Source: Paracholeplasma manati (GTDB taxonomy: Bacteria; Bacillota_I; Bacilli_A; Acholeplasmatales; UBA5453). From it: 64,000 nt of DNA. The stretch is taken from positions 1 to 64,000 of the forward strand of contig NZ_JAOVQM010000002.1 in NCBI RefSeq assembly GCF_025742995.1. Direction: 5' to 3'. This document shows positions 36,621 to 46,359 of the stretch, one piece after another. Below the pieces are notes generated by a model that was not told the DNA's origin, did not search any database, and saw only the letters and a list, made by a program, of their open reading frames with translations. The stretch's first letter is position 1; each line of letters opens with the position of its first letter. The translations under genes and the position numbers were made by a program.

Positions 36621-37016
36621 ATGGCAAAAGCGGTTCAATATTTAGGCACAGGACGTCGTAAGAGTTCAGTTGCAAGAGTTATCCTAACAAGTGGTACTGG
36701 TAAGTTCGTCGTAAATGACAGACCATTCGAAGAATATATCCCTTCAGCAGCAACCCGTCTTGACGTTTTACAACCATTAGCAATTACCGAATCAGAAGGT
36801 CGTTTCGACGTTTCTGTTAACGTATATGGCGGCGGTTTAACCGGCCAAGCTGGTGCAATCCGTTTGGGTATCACCAGAGCATTGATGGAAATCAATCCTG
36901 ACTTGAGAGCAACCTTAAAACCTGCTGGACTAGTCACCAGAGATCCACGTGCTAAAGAACGTAAAAAATACGGTCTTAAGAAAGCTCGTAGAGCATCACA
37001 ATTCTCAAAACGTTAA
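36621..37016 (+). CDS. rpsI: 30S ribosomal protein S9
   Basis: 131 aa. S9 reaches the P site with its C-terminal tail, here ending RRASQFSKR. Seen: [14 protein letters not shown] and [15 protein letters not shown]. Its GGAGGTATT lies in the end of rplM. Confidence 0.98.
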   Translation: MAKAVQYLGTGRRKSSVARVILTSGTGKFVVNDRPFEEYIPSAATRLDVLQPLAITESEGRFDVSVNVYGGGLTGQAGAIRLGITRALMEINPDLRATLKPAGLVTRDPRAKERKKYGLKKARRASQFSKR

Positions 37017-37023
37017 TTTTTAT

Positions 37024-37050
37024 GGGCAATCTTCGGATTGCCCTTTTTTT
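37024..37050 (+). terminator. Terminator of rplM-rpsI
   Basis: GGGCAATC-TTCG-GATTGCCC, then a run of T. Confidence 0.95.
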
Positions 37051-37052
37051 TC

Positions 37053-37081
37053 TTGTAAGAAAACACCATATATCGTATAAT
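37053..37081 (+). promoter_or_regulatory. gltX promoter
   Basis: TTGTAA at 37053-37058, 17-bp spacer, TATAAT at 37076-37081. Confidence 0.8.
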
Positions 37082-37106
37082 GATATATGCGAAAGAGGGT
37101 TTTTGT

Positions 37107-38450
37107 ATGAATAAAGTACGTGTTAGATACGCACCAAGTCCTACCGGGCTACTACATATAGGTAACGCTAGAACAGCGATTTTTAACTATTTGTTTGCGA
37201 GAAGCCATGGGGGCGATTTTTTAATTCGAATTGAAGATACTGACGTGAAGAGAAATGTCATTGGCGGTGAAGCATCACAACTAGACAACCTAAGATGGTT
37301 GGGCTTAGATTGGGATGAGTCTCCTGATAAAGGTGGCCCTTATGGTCCATACAGACAACTTGAACGTTTGGATTTATATAAAGAGTACGCAGAAAAACTA
37401 TTAGACATGGGTATGGCTTACAAAGAATACAAAGAAGGTTCTAGCAAATACGCCATTCGTTTCAAAGTCCCAGCAGATAAAGAATATGTCTTTAATGACA
37501 TGGTCAGAGGGACATTGAGATTCCAATCCAAAGAAGTAGAAGATTGGATCATGATTAAAGACAACGGCATTCCTACCTACAATTTCGCTGTGGTTATCGA
37601 TGACCACTTTATGAAGATTACCCACATTTTAAGAGGGGAAGAACACATTACCAATACCCCAAAACAAATGATGGTGTATGAAGCATTTGGTTGGGAAATT
37701 CCGACGTTTGGTCACATGACCATCATCGTGAATGAGAAGAAAAAGAAATTGTCCAAACGTGACCAATCGATTGTTCAATTCATCTCTCAATACCGTGAAC
37801 TCGGTTATTTACCAGAAGCGATGATGAACTTCATCGCACTTCTTGGATGGAGCCCTGCAGTTAACCAAGAAATCTTATCCAAAGAAGAAATCATCCATCA
37901 TTTTGATTCTTCTAGACTATCGAAAGCACCTGCCATGTTTGATGTGGTAAAACTCGCCTATATCAACAAAGAATATGTGAAGAAAATGTCTCATGAAGCG
38001 TTCGTTGAATTGTGTAAACCACACCTAGAAAAAGCAGGCATTGATGTGTCAAATCCAGTTTGGGTATCCGATCTTTGCAGTCTATTGCACGAAAGAACGG
38101 CTTACGGCGCACAAATCGTCGAATTACATAACGAATTTTTCCATGGTTCATTTGAATATGAAACAGAAGCGCTTGACTTCTTAAAATCAGAAGACACCTT
38201 ACCAGTCATCAAAGCATTCAGACGCCAATTATCCATGAGCAGCTTCAACGCAGATGACATCAAAGAATCGATTAAAGATGTGGGCAAACGTTTAAATGTC
38301 AAAGGCAAATCCTTGTTTATGCCTTGTAGAATCGCGACCACAGGCGCGATGCATGGACCAGATTTACCTAAATCCTTATCCCTTTTAGGTAAAGAAGTCG
38401 CGTTGAGCCGTATCGACAAAACTATAGAAAAATTGGAGAATAAAGCATGA
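37107..38450 (+). CDS. gltX: Glutamyl-tRNA synthetase
   Basis: 447 aa from the ATG at 37107 (an in-frame start at 37080 lies in the -10 box). Class I synthetase. The HIGH motif is in PSPTGLLHIGNARTA, the KMSKS motif reads KLSKRDQS, and IEDTDVKRN is typical. It is about 35 residues shorter than the Bacillus enzyme. In relatives lacking glutaminyl-tRNA synthetase it also charges tRNA-Gln for amidation; that cannot be settled here. It overlaps the lipoprotein gene by 4 nt. Confidence 0.96.
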   Translation: MNKVRVRYAPSPTGLLHIGNARTAIFNYLFARSHGGDFLIRIEDTDVKRNVIGGEASQLDNLRWLGLDWDESPDKGGPYGPYRQLERLDLYKEYAEKLLDMGMAYKEYKEGSSKYAIRFKVPADKEYVFNDMVRGTLRFQSKEVEDWIMIKDNGIPTYNFAVVIDDHFMKITHILRGEEHITNTPKQMMVYEAFGWEIPTFGHMTIIVNEKKKKLSKRDQSIVQFISQYRELGYLPEAMMNFIALLGWSPAVNQEILSKEEIIHHFDSSRLSKAPAMFDVVKLAYINKEYVKKMSHEAFVELCKPHLEKAGIDVSNPVWVSDLCSLLHERTAYGAQIVELHNEFFHGSFEYETEALDFLKSEDTLPVIKAFRRQLSMSSFNADDIKESIKDVGKRLNVKGKSLFMPCRIATTGAMHGPDLPKSLSLLGKEVALSRIDKTIEKLENKA

Positions 38451-40099
38451 AAAAATTTCTGACATTAATCGCATTTGTTCTAACTTTAGTTTTACTAGCC
38501 GGTTGTAATGCCAAATCAGACGTGAAGATTTCCATCAAAAATGTCACACCAGCAAGAACCACCATTTATATGGAGTTTGATGTGGTTGACCCGAAAGAAG
38601 AAATCACCGAAGATGGGATTACTGTGGTCTTATATTACTTAGGTAATGAAGTCACTCGTAAGGCACCAACCTATGCTAATGATTTGACATCGATTATTTT
38701 TGAAGGCTTATCTGTTGGTTACAAATACACATTCAGTGTGTTCGCAACCTATGGTGGGAAAGCCCATAAGATGGCTTCCGGTGAAGCAACCACAACCACA
38801 GAAGGTGGTAGTGCAACCGAACCGAAACTCATTTCAACCATTCAAGATTTCCTCAACATTCCTAACGATTTAACGGCGTTCTATCGCTTAGAAAATGACT
38901 TGGATTTTGAAGACGCAGCATTCCAAAACCCATTTGGTTCAAAACAATTCGCAGGGACTTTTGATGGTAATAATAAAACCATTAAAAACTTGAAAATGGA
39001 TTTAACCACCACCTATATCGGCTTGTTTGGATATAACCGTGGCACCATTAAGAATTTAACCGTTGAAAATGTCATTGTCGATTTTAAAACCAGCACCCAA
39101 AATATCGGGATCATCGCTGGTAAAAATGCCGGTCTCATTGAAAACGTTACTTTAAAGAATTCCAGCATCGCGGCTGCGTTCTCTAGAACCGGCCAAATCT
39201 ATATTGGCGGGATTACCGGTTTATCAGAAACGGGTGGTAAACTCACCGATATCACCATTGAAAATGTCGATTTAAACTTAGCCATCACAGGTCGTACAGA
39301 ACCACACGCAGGTCTCTTAGTCGGTAGAGCACAAGCGACCCAAGTGACCGATGTGAGCGCGACTGGTTCGATTGTGGTAACCGCTCAAGACGTTACCAAC
39401 GTTGGTGGTTTAATCGGTAAGATTGAAAACGTGGGTTTGAGTGGTTCATCCATTACAAACGCCAGCGCAGATGTTGAAATAGAAGTCTCAGTAGACATCA
39501 CCACGACGACCACAAACGATACCGCACAAGCCATTTATATTGGTGGTTTATTAGGCACATCGATTGGAACAAACGTCAATAGCGTTTATGCGAAAGGTCA
39601 AATCGATTTATTGAAAGCGTCAAATACCTCTACCAATGACCGAAATGACGATGAGTTATCGGTTGGTGGGTTGGTTGGTTTCACCACATCAGGTATCATC
39701 AATGCCTACGCAAATGTGGACATTGTTGTCGGTAGTTCAACCGAAGTAACCATCGTATCATTCGATAGAATGTTTGTAGGTGGATTAGCCGGCATCCAAT
39801 TGGGTGGCGAACGCTTAGAAAAAGCAGCGTATTTGATGGGCACCATCATGGTTTATCCAGGCGAGAATACAACGTTACAAGCGTCTAAAGTGGTTGGTAA
39901 CATGAACCCTACCAAGTCGGTTACCGTTGATTCCGCTGTCTTAACCATTGGTTCAGATGTGATTGTTGGACGTGTTGTTAATGTCTATGGCGATACCCCA
40001 AGTAGCACACCAAGTGCTGTTGAAGCCGTGACTTATGCAAGCTTACAAACCTATTTCACCAGCAGCTTCATTTTAGAAACCTTAATTTTCAGTGAATAA
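38447..40099 (+). CDS. Surface lipoprotein with GLUG-type repeats
   Basis: 550 aa. The signal peptide ends in the lipobox LLAGC (Cys20), so the mature protein is lipid-anchored outside the membrane. Residues about 25-120 look like one fibronectin III or Ig-like domain. Residues about 130-500 hold around eight imperfect GLUG-like repeats, such as IGLFGYNRGTIKNLTV, VGGLIGKIENVGLSGSS and VGGLVGFTTSGIINAY, expected to form a right-handed beta-helix. Likely an adhesin or surface scaffold; no enzymatic motif seen. It is joined to gltX by an ATGA overlap. Confidence 0.85.
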   Translation: MKKFLTLIAFVLTLVLLAGCNAKSDVKISIKNVTPARTTIYMEFDVVDPKEEITEDGITVVLYYLGNEVTRKAPTYANDLTSIIFEGLSVGYKYTFSVFATYGGKAHKMASGEATTTTEGGSATEPKLISTIQDFLNIPNDLTAFYRLENDLDFEDAAFQNPFGSKQFAGTFDGNNKTIKNLKMDLTTTYIGLFGYNRGTIKNLTVENVIVDFKTSTQNIGIIAGKNAGLIENVTLKNSSIAAAFSRTGQIYIGGITGLSETGGKLTDITIENVDLNLAITGRTEPHAGLLVGRAQATQVTDVSATGSIVVTAQDVTNVGGLIGKIENVGLSGSSITNASADVEIEVSVDITTTTTNDTAQAIYIGGLLGTSIGTNVNSVYAKGQIDLLKASNTSTNDRNDDELSVGGLVGFTTSGIINAYANVDIVVGSSTEVTIVSFDRMFVGGLAGIQLGGERLEKAAYLMGTIMVYPGENTTLQASKVVGNMNPTKSVTVDSAVLTIGSDVIVGRVVNVYGDTPSSTPSAVEAVTYASLQTYFTSSFILETLIFSE

Positions 40100-40108
40100 A
40101 TAAGATCA

Positions 40109-40137
40109 ATGTTACGACCAAACTCGTAACATTTTTT
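40109..40137 (+). terminator. Terminator after gltX-lipoprotein
   Basis: ATGTTACGA-CCAAAC-TCGTAACAT followed by TTTTT. Confidence 0.93.
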
Positions 40138-40160
40138 CTTTCCAAAAAGCCCCTCTTTAA

Positions 40161-40186
40161 AAATATATAAATAGATTTATATATTT
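40161..40186. repeat. 26-bp AT-rich palindrome upstream of the DUF2779 promoter
   Basis: AAATATATAAAT-AG-ATTTATATATTT: two perfect 12-bp arms around a 2-bp centre, ending 7 bp before the -35 box. It has no T-run after it, so it is an operator or curvature element rather than a terminator. Confidence 0.7.
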
Positions 40187-40192
40187 GATGAC

Positions 40193-40220
40193 TTGCATAA
40201 AAAAAACAATCCGCTATAAT
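40193..40220 (+). promoter_or_regulatory. Promoter of the DUF2779 gene
   Basis: TTGCAT at 40193-40198, 16-bp spacer, TATAAT at 40215-40220. Confidence 0.8.
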
Positions 40221-40241
40221 GACATCAAGAGGTGATTTGTC

Positions 40242-42062
40242 ATGAGAATATCCAAGACCGGGTTTACCAACATCATTCGCTGTAGTCGTTATGGCGCACT
40301 CGAAGAAATTTACCGTAAAAAAGGTGAAGCCATTGTTACATTTTCTGAAGACATGGATGATTTGATGACCGCTGAAAATGGAATCAAAAGAGATGAACTA
40401 TTAAACGATATGTATGAAGGTGATGAAGACCTCATCATGAAGGATGACCCACAACTCAACGTGATGATGCCATTCTATAACGCCATTGAAGGCTTAACTG
40501 CACAAGCGGTTAGAGCTCATTTTAGCGGTTCTTTTCAATTCAATATGCTCGATACCTACAAACAAAAACGATTTGAAATGGAAAAAGATGGGTATCACTT
40601 TTACTGTTTCTTAGACGGCTTCTTACAACAAGAAGATGGGTTCAAAATCTTCGAAACCAAAGCGACCACATCGCGTAAATACATCGATATGACCCATGAT
40701 AAAGAGTCGATGTTCGCCTTTTCACCCGATGGGATCCTCATGCTGACCAAAGACTTGGGTTTTCCAACCGATGAAAAGTACGACAAGAAACTTCAAAAAC
40801 TCTATGACCGTTATTCCGATGAAGGTCGATATGTGTATGACTTAGCGTTCCAACGATATGTCATCGAACACAGTAAAGACGCACCTACAGGCAAACAAGG
40901 GTACTACTTAGCTGTGTTAAACAAAGACTACATTTTCGATGGTAAATACGATGAAAACAACAAACCAGTGTATGGCTCAGACATCATTGTTTTGGTAGAT
41001 TTCACCAGCATTACAGAACGCTATATGCCCATCATTGAAGCGGATATGAATACCGTCATAAGCTATTTAAACCATATGAATGCGAACCCGGTAGATATCG
41101 GTAAACACTGTCAACGTAAAGACCGAAAACAATGTCAATTTTACAATATATGTTGGTCCAAAGTCCCTGAGAAGAATAGCATTCTTACCTACCTCAATAA
41201 TCATAATGGATTTACCGACGAATACGGTGAAAAAAGAGACCGTTTTGAGCTGATTAATGAAGGGATAGTCAATGCCTTAGACATCCCTGAATCGTGGCTA
41301 AAACGGGAAAATAACGTCATTCAAAGACGTGTCATTGAATCACATGAGCCGTATTATAATTTTAGAAAAATCAGAGAAGGTATTCTAGAGCTCAGGTACC
41401 CGATTTATCATCTAGACTTTGAATCATTCCCTTGTCCATTACCACGATTTAAAGGGGAAGGTCCTTACATGCAATCCCTATTTCAATTCTCGATTCACGT
41501 CGAACATGAACCCAATGTATGTGATAAAAATGAAGACAACTATTCGTTTTTAGCTAGCGACCACAGTGACCAAAGAGAGGCTTTGATTCAAGCGATGATC
41601 GATGTCATCAAACCCGATGGTGGTTCTGTTCTGGTCTACAATATCGCATTTGAAAAAACCCGCATTCATGAGCTAGCAAGGCTCTTTCCAGCTTACAAAG
41701 ATCGCTTGATTGACATCGCTGACCGGTTATTCGATTTAATGGATATTGTTAAAGGCAATACCAAACTATACAAGAACTTAGGCTATGACGAAGAAGAAGC
41801 GAAGAAAATCAATTACTATCACAATGATTTAAATGGCTCTTATTCGATTAAAAAAGTCCTACCATTGTTCTCAAACTTAACCTACAAGGGCATGCCTGTA
41901 GCGAATGGTAATGACGCGATTGTTCAGTATGCGCAATTACCTTTATATGACCCGCAAACCAAGGAAAGGGTCCGAAGAGACATGCTCGAATACTGTAAAC
42001 AAGATACGTGGGCCATGGTCGAAATCTTACAACAATTACGGACGATTGCTTCCGTTAGGTAA
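40242..42062 (+). CDS. DUF2779 protein: RecB/Cas4-like nuclease with Fe-S site
   Basis: 606 aa. The N-terminal half has the marks of a PD-(D/E)xK nuclease: Asp125 (CFLDGF) and Glu138-x-Lys140 (IFETKA). Four cysteines, Cys14, Cys290, Cys298 and Cys304, are placed as in the iron-sulphur cluster of AddB and Cas4. The C-terminal DUF2779 region begins with YHLDFESFPCPLPR (Asp392, Glu394) and continues with VYNIAFEKTRIHEL and DLMDIVK, which recalls a DEDD/RNase H-like exonuclease. No cas genes or helicase are nearby. Probably a DNA repair or defence nuclease; its biological role is unknown. AGGTGAT precedes the ATG. Confidence 0.82.
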   Translation: MRISKTGFTNIIRCSRYGALEEIYRKKGEAIVTFSEDMDDLMTAENGIKRDELLNDMYEGDEDLIMKDDPQLNVMMPFYNAIEGLTAQAVRAHFSGSFQFNMLDTYKQKRFEMEKDGYHFYCFLDGFLQQEDGFKIFETKATTSRKYIDMTHDKESMFAFSPDGILMLTKDLGFPTDEKYDKKLQKLYDRYSDEGRYVYDLAFQRYVIEHSKDAPTGKQGYYLAVLNKDYIFDGKYDENNKPVYGSDIIVLVDFTSITERYMPIIEADMNTVISYLNHMNANPVDIGKHCQRKDRKQCQFYNICWSKVPEKNSILTYLNNHNGFTDEYGEKRDRFELINEGIVNALDIPESWLKRENNVIQRRVIESHEPYYNFRKIREGILELRYPIYHLDFESFPCPLPRFKGEGPYMQSLFQFSIHVEHEPNVCDKNEDNYSFLASDHSDQREALIQAMIDVIKPDGGSVLVYNIAFEKTRIHELARLFPAYKDRLIDIADRLFDLMDIVKGNTKLYKNLGYDEEEAKKINYYHNDLNGSYSIKKVLPLFSNLTYKGMPVANGNDAIVQYAQLPLYDPQTKERVRRDMLEYCKQDTWAMVEILQQLRTIASVR

Positions 42063-42106
42063 TCCCTATATAAAGGGATTGTCTAATGATTTGTAAGGGT
42101 CAATGC

Positions 42107-42135
42107 TTGTAATTATTTACATTTTCTACTATAAT
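42107..42135 (+). promoter_or_regulatory. cysS promoter
   Basis: TTGTAA at 42107-42112, 17-bp spacer, TATAAT at 42130-42135. Confidence 0.8.
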
Positions 42136-42155
42136 TTATCTAATGAGGTGAAACC

Positions 42156-43469
42156 TTGAATATATATAACTCGCTTTCGGGTAAAGAAGAAGTCTTTACA
42201 CCCGAAAAACCCAATCAAATTTCCATGTATGTGTGCGGTCCAACCGTATACAACTATATTCATATCGGCAACGCAAGACCTGTTGTCTTTTTCGATGTTG
42301 TTAAACGCTATTTTACATACTTAGGCTATAAAGTGACCTATGTTTCTAACATTACCGATGTTGATGACAAAATCATCGATGAGGCACAAAAGTTAAACAT
42401 CGATGAAAAAGTATTAACACAAACCTTCACTGAAGCGTTCATTAAAGATACACTTGCGCTTGGCAGTGACTTACCAGATTTGATGCCTAAGGCTACTAAC
42501 TACATCACAGACATGATTTTTTACATCAATGATTTGATTGAAAAAGGTTATGCCTACCATAATGGTGATTCCGTATACTTCCGTGTTCAAAAAATCGGAA
42601 ATTATGGTGCTTTATCGAAACAGATCTTAGAAAACCTCAACGTTGGTGCGAGAATCGATGTCGATAGTCAAAAAGAAACCCCGTTTGATTTTACCTTATG
42701 GAAACAAACCAATGTGGGGGTAGCTTTTGAGTCCCCATGGGGTAAAGGTAGACCAGGTTGGCATACCGAATGTGCCGTGATGAACCATTCGATTTTTAAC
42801 CATAAAATCGACATCCACGGTGGTGGCTCGGATTTAAAATTCCCACACCATGAAAACGAAATGGCACAAAGTTGTGCTCATGATAACCATGAATTAGCCA
42901 ATACTTGGATGCATGTCGGTAGGCTCGATTTTGGCAATGAAAAGATGAGTAAATCGATTGGTAACATCATTTTAGTGAAGGATTTACTAGAAAATTATGA
43001 GTACCAATCCTTTAGATTACTGTTGTTATCACATCACTACCGTCAACCCATCAATTATTCAGATGACTTGATGAAACAATTTGATAACGAGTGGCAACGC
43101 ATCAAACGTGCCATGAAACAAGCGTTTGTCGATATTTCTATCCAACGCTATAACACCATTGAAGTTCATTTGGATGCGTTAGAAAAATTCCGTCAAGCGA
43201 TGGAAGATGATTTCAATATATCGAATGTCATGACGGTGGTTTATGAATCACTGAAAGCCATGAACCGCTCGAAAGAAGTCAAAGAAATTGCGAGATATTA
43301 CCATACCATTTCATTGATTTTATCTGTATTGGGCATCAAGTTGGATTTGATGCCACTATCGGATGAACAAATCGAACGTTACCAAGCGTGGCAACAAGCA
43401 CGAGCAGAAAAACGTTATAGTGACGCGGATCGAATCCGTATGGAACTCGTTGAATTGGGATTGCTGTAA
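42156..43469 (+). CDS. cysS: Cysteinyl-tRNA synthetase
   Basis: 437 aa class I synthetase, starting with TTG after GAGGTGA. Zinc and signature motifs: MYVCGPTVYNYIHIGNARP, PGWHTECAVM, GGGSDLKFPHHENE and KMSKSIGN. The C-terminal anticodon-binding part is short. First gene of a run matching Bacillus cysS-mrnC-rlmB. Its stop overlaps the mrnC start. Confidence 0.97.
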   Translation: MNIYNSLSGKEEVFTPEKPNQISMYVCGPTVYNYIHIGNARPVVFFDVVKRYFTYLGYKVTYVSNITDVDDKIIDEAQKLNIDEKVLTQTFTEAFIKDTLALGSDLPDLMPKATNYITDMIFYINDLIEKGYAYHNGDSVYFRVQKIGNYGALSKQILENLNVGARIDVDSQKETPFDFTLWKQTNVGVAFESPWGKGRPGWHTECAVMNHSIFNHKIDIHGGGSDLKFPHHENEMAQSCAHDNHELANTWMHVGRLDFGNEKMSKSIGNIILVKDLLENYEYQSFRLLLLSHHYRQPINYSDDLMKQFDNEWQRIKRAMKQAFVDISIQRYNTIEVHLDALEKFRQAMEDDFNISNVMTVVYESLKAMNRSKEVKEIARYYHTISLILSVLGIKLDLMPLSDEQIERYQAWQQARAEKRYSDADRIRMELVELGLL

Positions 43470-43852
43470 TGGAAGCTCATTTAATCAACGGGGTTGCTTT
43501 AGCGTATATTGGGGATGCATACTACGAATTACGCATTCGAAAACATTTATTATCCCTTGGCATCACCAAGGTCAACGAATTACATAAATCAGCCATCAAA
43601 TTTACTGCAGGTGCCGTTCAAGCAACCTTGATGGATGCGTTCATTGAACGTGAATTACTCACAGAAACCGAAATTAGCTATTTTAAAAAAGGTCGTAATG
43701 CCTCTGGACCAGGTCGAAAAAACATCGACATGGCGACCTACCATAAATCCACAGGATTTGAATCCATGATGGGGTATTTATACTTAACAGACATTGCGCG
43801 TTGTGACGCGCTGATAGACCAAGCCATACAAATTTTGACAGAAAAGGTGTGA
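43469..43852 (+). CDS. mrnC: Mini-ribonuclease III
   Basis: 127 aa. It is an RNase III catalytic domain without a dsRNA-binding domain; the Bacillus enzyme trims 23S rRNA precursors. Recognised by NGVALAYIGDAYYELRIRKH and KKGRNASGPGRKN. Starts at TAATG overlapping cysS. Confidence 0.94.
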   Translation: MEAHLINGVALAYIGDAYYELRIRKHLLSLGITKVNELHKSAIKFTAGAVQATLMDAFIERELLTETEISYFKKGRNASGPGRKNIDMATYHKSTGFESMMGYLYLTDIARCDALIDQAIQILTEKV

Positions 43853-43857
43853 TTCCA

Positions 43858-46323
43858 TTGGAAGACATTAAACCGATTAAAAAGTCTAAAAAGGAACTGA
43901 AAAATGTGGTAGAGATTGAGCGTATCAACCCTGAAATTGAACAAGGGTTAACGTATCAACAAGTCGAAGAACGCATTTTGGCAGGCTTATCCAATAAAGT
44001 CTCGTCAGGTTCGACCAAAACTGTACCATCCATCGTAATTTCGAACATCATGACGTTGTTCAACCTCATGAATATTGGGATTGCTACATGGTTAATCACT
44101 GTAGGTGCTTTTAAGGACCTGTTTTTCATTGTGATTGTTTCGTTAAACGTCGGCATTGGGATTTTCCAAGAAATCAGAGCGAAGAAAACCATCGATAAAT
44201 TATCGTTGTTATCCGCTCCAACCGGTGTGGTTATCCGCGATGGTGAAGAACAAGAAATCATGATTTCTGATTTGGTTATAGATGATTTAATGAAACTAGC
44301 CACCGGTAAACAGATCAGTGCCGATTCTGTGGTTAGAGAAGGTCAAATTGAAGTCAATGAGTCCTTACTGACTGGTGAGTCCGATCCAATTGTTAAAAAA
44401 GTTGGGGATGAGCTATTCTCAGGATCATTCGTAGTTTCAGGACACTGTGTCGCACAAGTAACGAAAATCGGTAAAGAGTCTTACATTGAAAATCTTGCAA
44501 AACAAGCAAAGAAATACCGTAAACCAAAATCCGACCTATTGAAGTCGTTGAGAAATATCATTCGTACCGTTGGGTTCTTAATTATCCCAATCGGTGGAAC
44601 CTTATTCTACATGCAAATCCATGGTGGCGCTGCCTACAATGACGCGGTTAGAGGCGTCGCGGGCGCCGTCATAGGTATGATTCCTTCGGGATTGTTCCTA
44701 TTAACCTCCGTAACCTTAGCGGTTGGGGTCTTAAGACTCGCTCAAAACAACACCTTGGTTCAAGAGTTGTATTGTATTGAAATGCTCGCTCGTATCGATA
44801 CCCTCTGTTTAGACAAAACCGGTACCATCACCGATGGCACTATGGCGGTTAAGTCGGTCATTGAATATGTCAATCCTTCAGGGTTGCCAATCAAAAAAGC
44901 AATCCCAACCATGATGGCGTCACTGGAAGAAAAGAACTTAACCTCAGAAGCCCTTGAACAAAAATTTGGTACGACAAAACGCATTAAAACCAAAGCAGTG
45001 ATTCCATTCTCAAGTGCACGTAAACTCTCAGCAGTTGAATTTGAAAAATATGGCACATTCGCCTTAGGTGCACCTGAATTTGTCTTAAAAAAGGATGCTT
45101 ATGCAGATGTCGCAGCTGACGTGGAAAAGAACGCCAAAGAAGGCTATCGCGTCATTGCGATTGCCCATTCGGCTCAATCCATCGATGGCGATAAACTCCC
45201 ATCAGATATCAAAGCGATTGGTCTAGTGGTCATTGAAGATACCATTCGCCCTGACGCGATTGTTACCATTGAATATTTTAAAACCCACAATGTGGACGTG
45301 AAGGTCATCTCCGGGGATAACCCAATGACGGTCGCACACATTTCTAAACGTGCCGGTATTGAAGATGCCGACAAGTTCATCAGTTTAGAGGGTGTTTCGG
45401 ATAAAGATGTCATTCGTTATGCGGATAAATATACAGTCTTTGGTCGTGTATCGCCAACCCAAAAGAAATTATTAATCGAATCCCTAAAACGCAGCGGTCG
45501 AACCGTCGCCATGACCGGTGATGGTGTTAACGATATTTTAGCCCTTAAAGAAGCCGATACATCCATCGCGATGGCGTCCGGTTCTGAAGCGGCTCGTAAC
45601 GTATCACACTTGGTTTTGATGGACTCGAATTTCTCATCCATGCCTAAAGTCGTGAATGAAGGCCGTAGGGTCATCAACAACGTTCAAAGGGTTGCCATCT
45701 TGTTCTTAACCAAAACCATTTTCTCATTCATGTTATCGATGGTTGCGATTCTATCGAGAGGTATTTATCCGATTACCCCATCACAATTATCGATGATCGA
45801 CTTCCTCGTTATTGGTCTACCATCGTTCTTCTTAGCGTTAGAACCAAACACCAACCAAGTCAAAGGTCGTTTCTTACTCAACGTCTTGAAGCGCGCATTA
45901 CCTGGTGCACTGGTGGTAGTCATCAACGTTTTAATCATCTTCGCACTAACGCCGATCTTACAAATCGATAAGACCCAATCATCAACCCTTATTGTCATCT
46001 CTGCCACCTTTACAGCGATGATGGTATTGTTACGTGTTTTAAAACCGATGAACATGGTTCGTACGATTTTATTTGGCGTGATGTTTACAGCGTTTATCGC
46101 AGCGACGATTTTCGCCCCTGATTTCTTTGAATTCAATTCCTTCTTTAGGGATTATTATTCATCTTCAACAGGCGCACTCGTGCCAAGATTACCAGTTGAA
46201 CACATATTGTTATTGATTGTTTTGGTTCAAACCGCTTATCCAGCGATGGGCATCATCGCGAACATTCCAGGATACATTTCCAAAGCCATCAAGTTTGTTT
46301 TGATGAAATTATCCAGCATTTAA
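43858..46323 (+). CDS. P-type cation-transporting ATPase
   Basis: About 821 aa. The start is unclear: TTG at 43858 or GTG at 43849, both near AAAGGTGTGA. Phosphorylation motif DKTGTITDG, actuator LLTGESDPI and hinge MTGDGVNDILALKEAD are intact, with several membrane segments. The layout, with few N-terminal domains and a long HAD region ending VSHLVLMDSNFSSMP, resembles the CtpE/YoaB group, of which mycobacterial CtpE moves calcium. There is no CPx heavy-metal motif and no N-terminal metal-binding domain. It is inserted between mrnC and rlmB, which are adjacent in Bacillus. The ion is not determined. Confidence 0.9.
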   Translation: MEDIKPIKKSKKELKNVVEIERINPEIEQGLTYQQVEERILAGLSNKVSSGSTKTVPSIVISNIMTLFNLMNIGIATWLITVGAFKDLFFIVIVSLNVGIGIFQEIRAKKTIDKLSLLSAPTGVVIRDGEEQEIMISDLVIDDLMKLATGKQISADSVVREGQIEVNESLLTGESDPIVKKVGDELFSGSFVVSGHCVAQVTKIGKESYIENLAKQAKKYRKPKSDLLKSLRNIIRTVGFLIIPIGGTLFYMQIHGGAAYNDAVRGVAGAVIGMIPSGLFLLTSVTLAVGVLRLAQNNTLVQELYCIEMLARIDTLCLDKTGTITDGTMAVKSVIEYVNPSGLPIKKAIPTMMASLEEKNLTSEALEQKFGTTKRIKTKAVIPFSSARKLSAVEFEKYGTFALGAPEFVLKKDAYADVAADVEKNAKEGYRVIAIAHSAQSIDGDKLPSDIKAIGLVVIEDTIRPDAIVTIEYFKTHNVDVKVISGDNPMTVAHISKRAGIEDADKFISLEGVSDKDVIRYADKYTVFGRVSPTQKKLLIESLKRSGRTVAMTGDGVNDILALKEADTSIAMASGSEAARNVSHLVLMDSNFSSMPKVVNEGRRVINNVQRVAILFLTKTIFSFMLSMVAILSRGIYPITPSQLSMIDFLVIGLPSFFLALEPNTNQVKGRFLLNVLKRALPGALVVVINVLIIFALTPILQIDKTQSSTLIVISATFTAMMVLLRVLKPMNMVRTILFGVMFTAFIAATIFAPDFFEFNSFFRDYYSSSTGALVPRLPVEHILLLIVLVQTAYPAMGIIANIPGYISKAIKFVLMKLSSI

Positions 46324-46359
46324 AAAAGTAATTTTTCTTGGAGAGAGGGTATATATCAT

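Noticed and set aside
42061-42080. AATCCC/GGGATT hairpin after the DUF2779 gene as a terminator
   Set aside because: The stem is short and no T-run follows.
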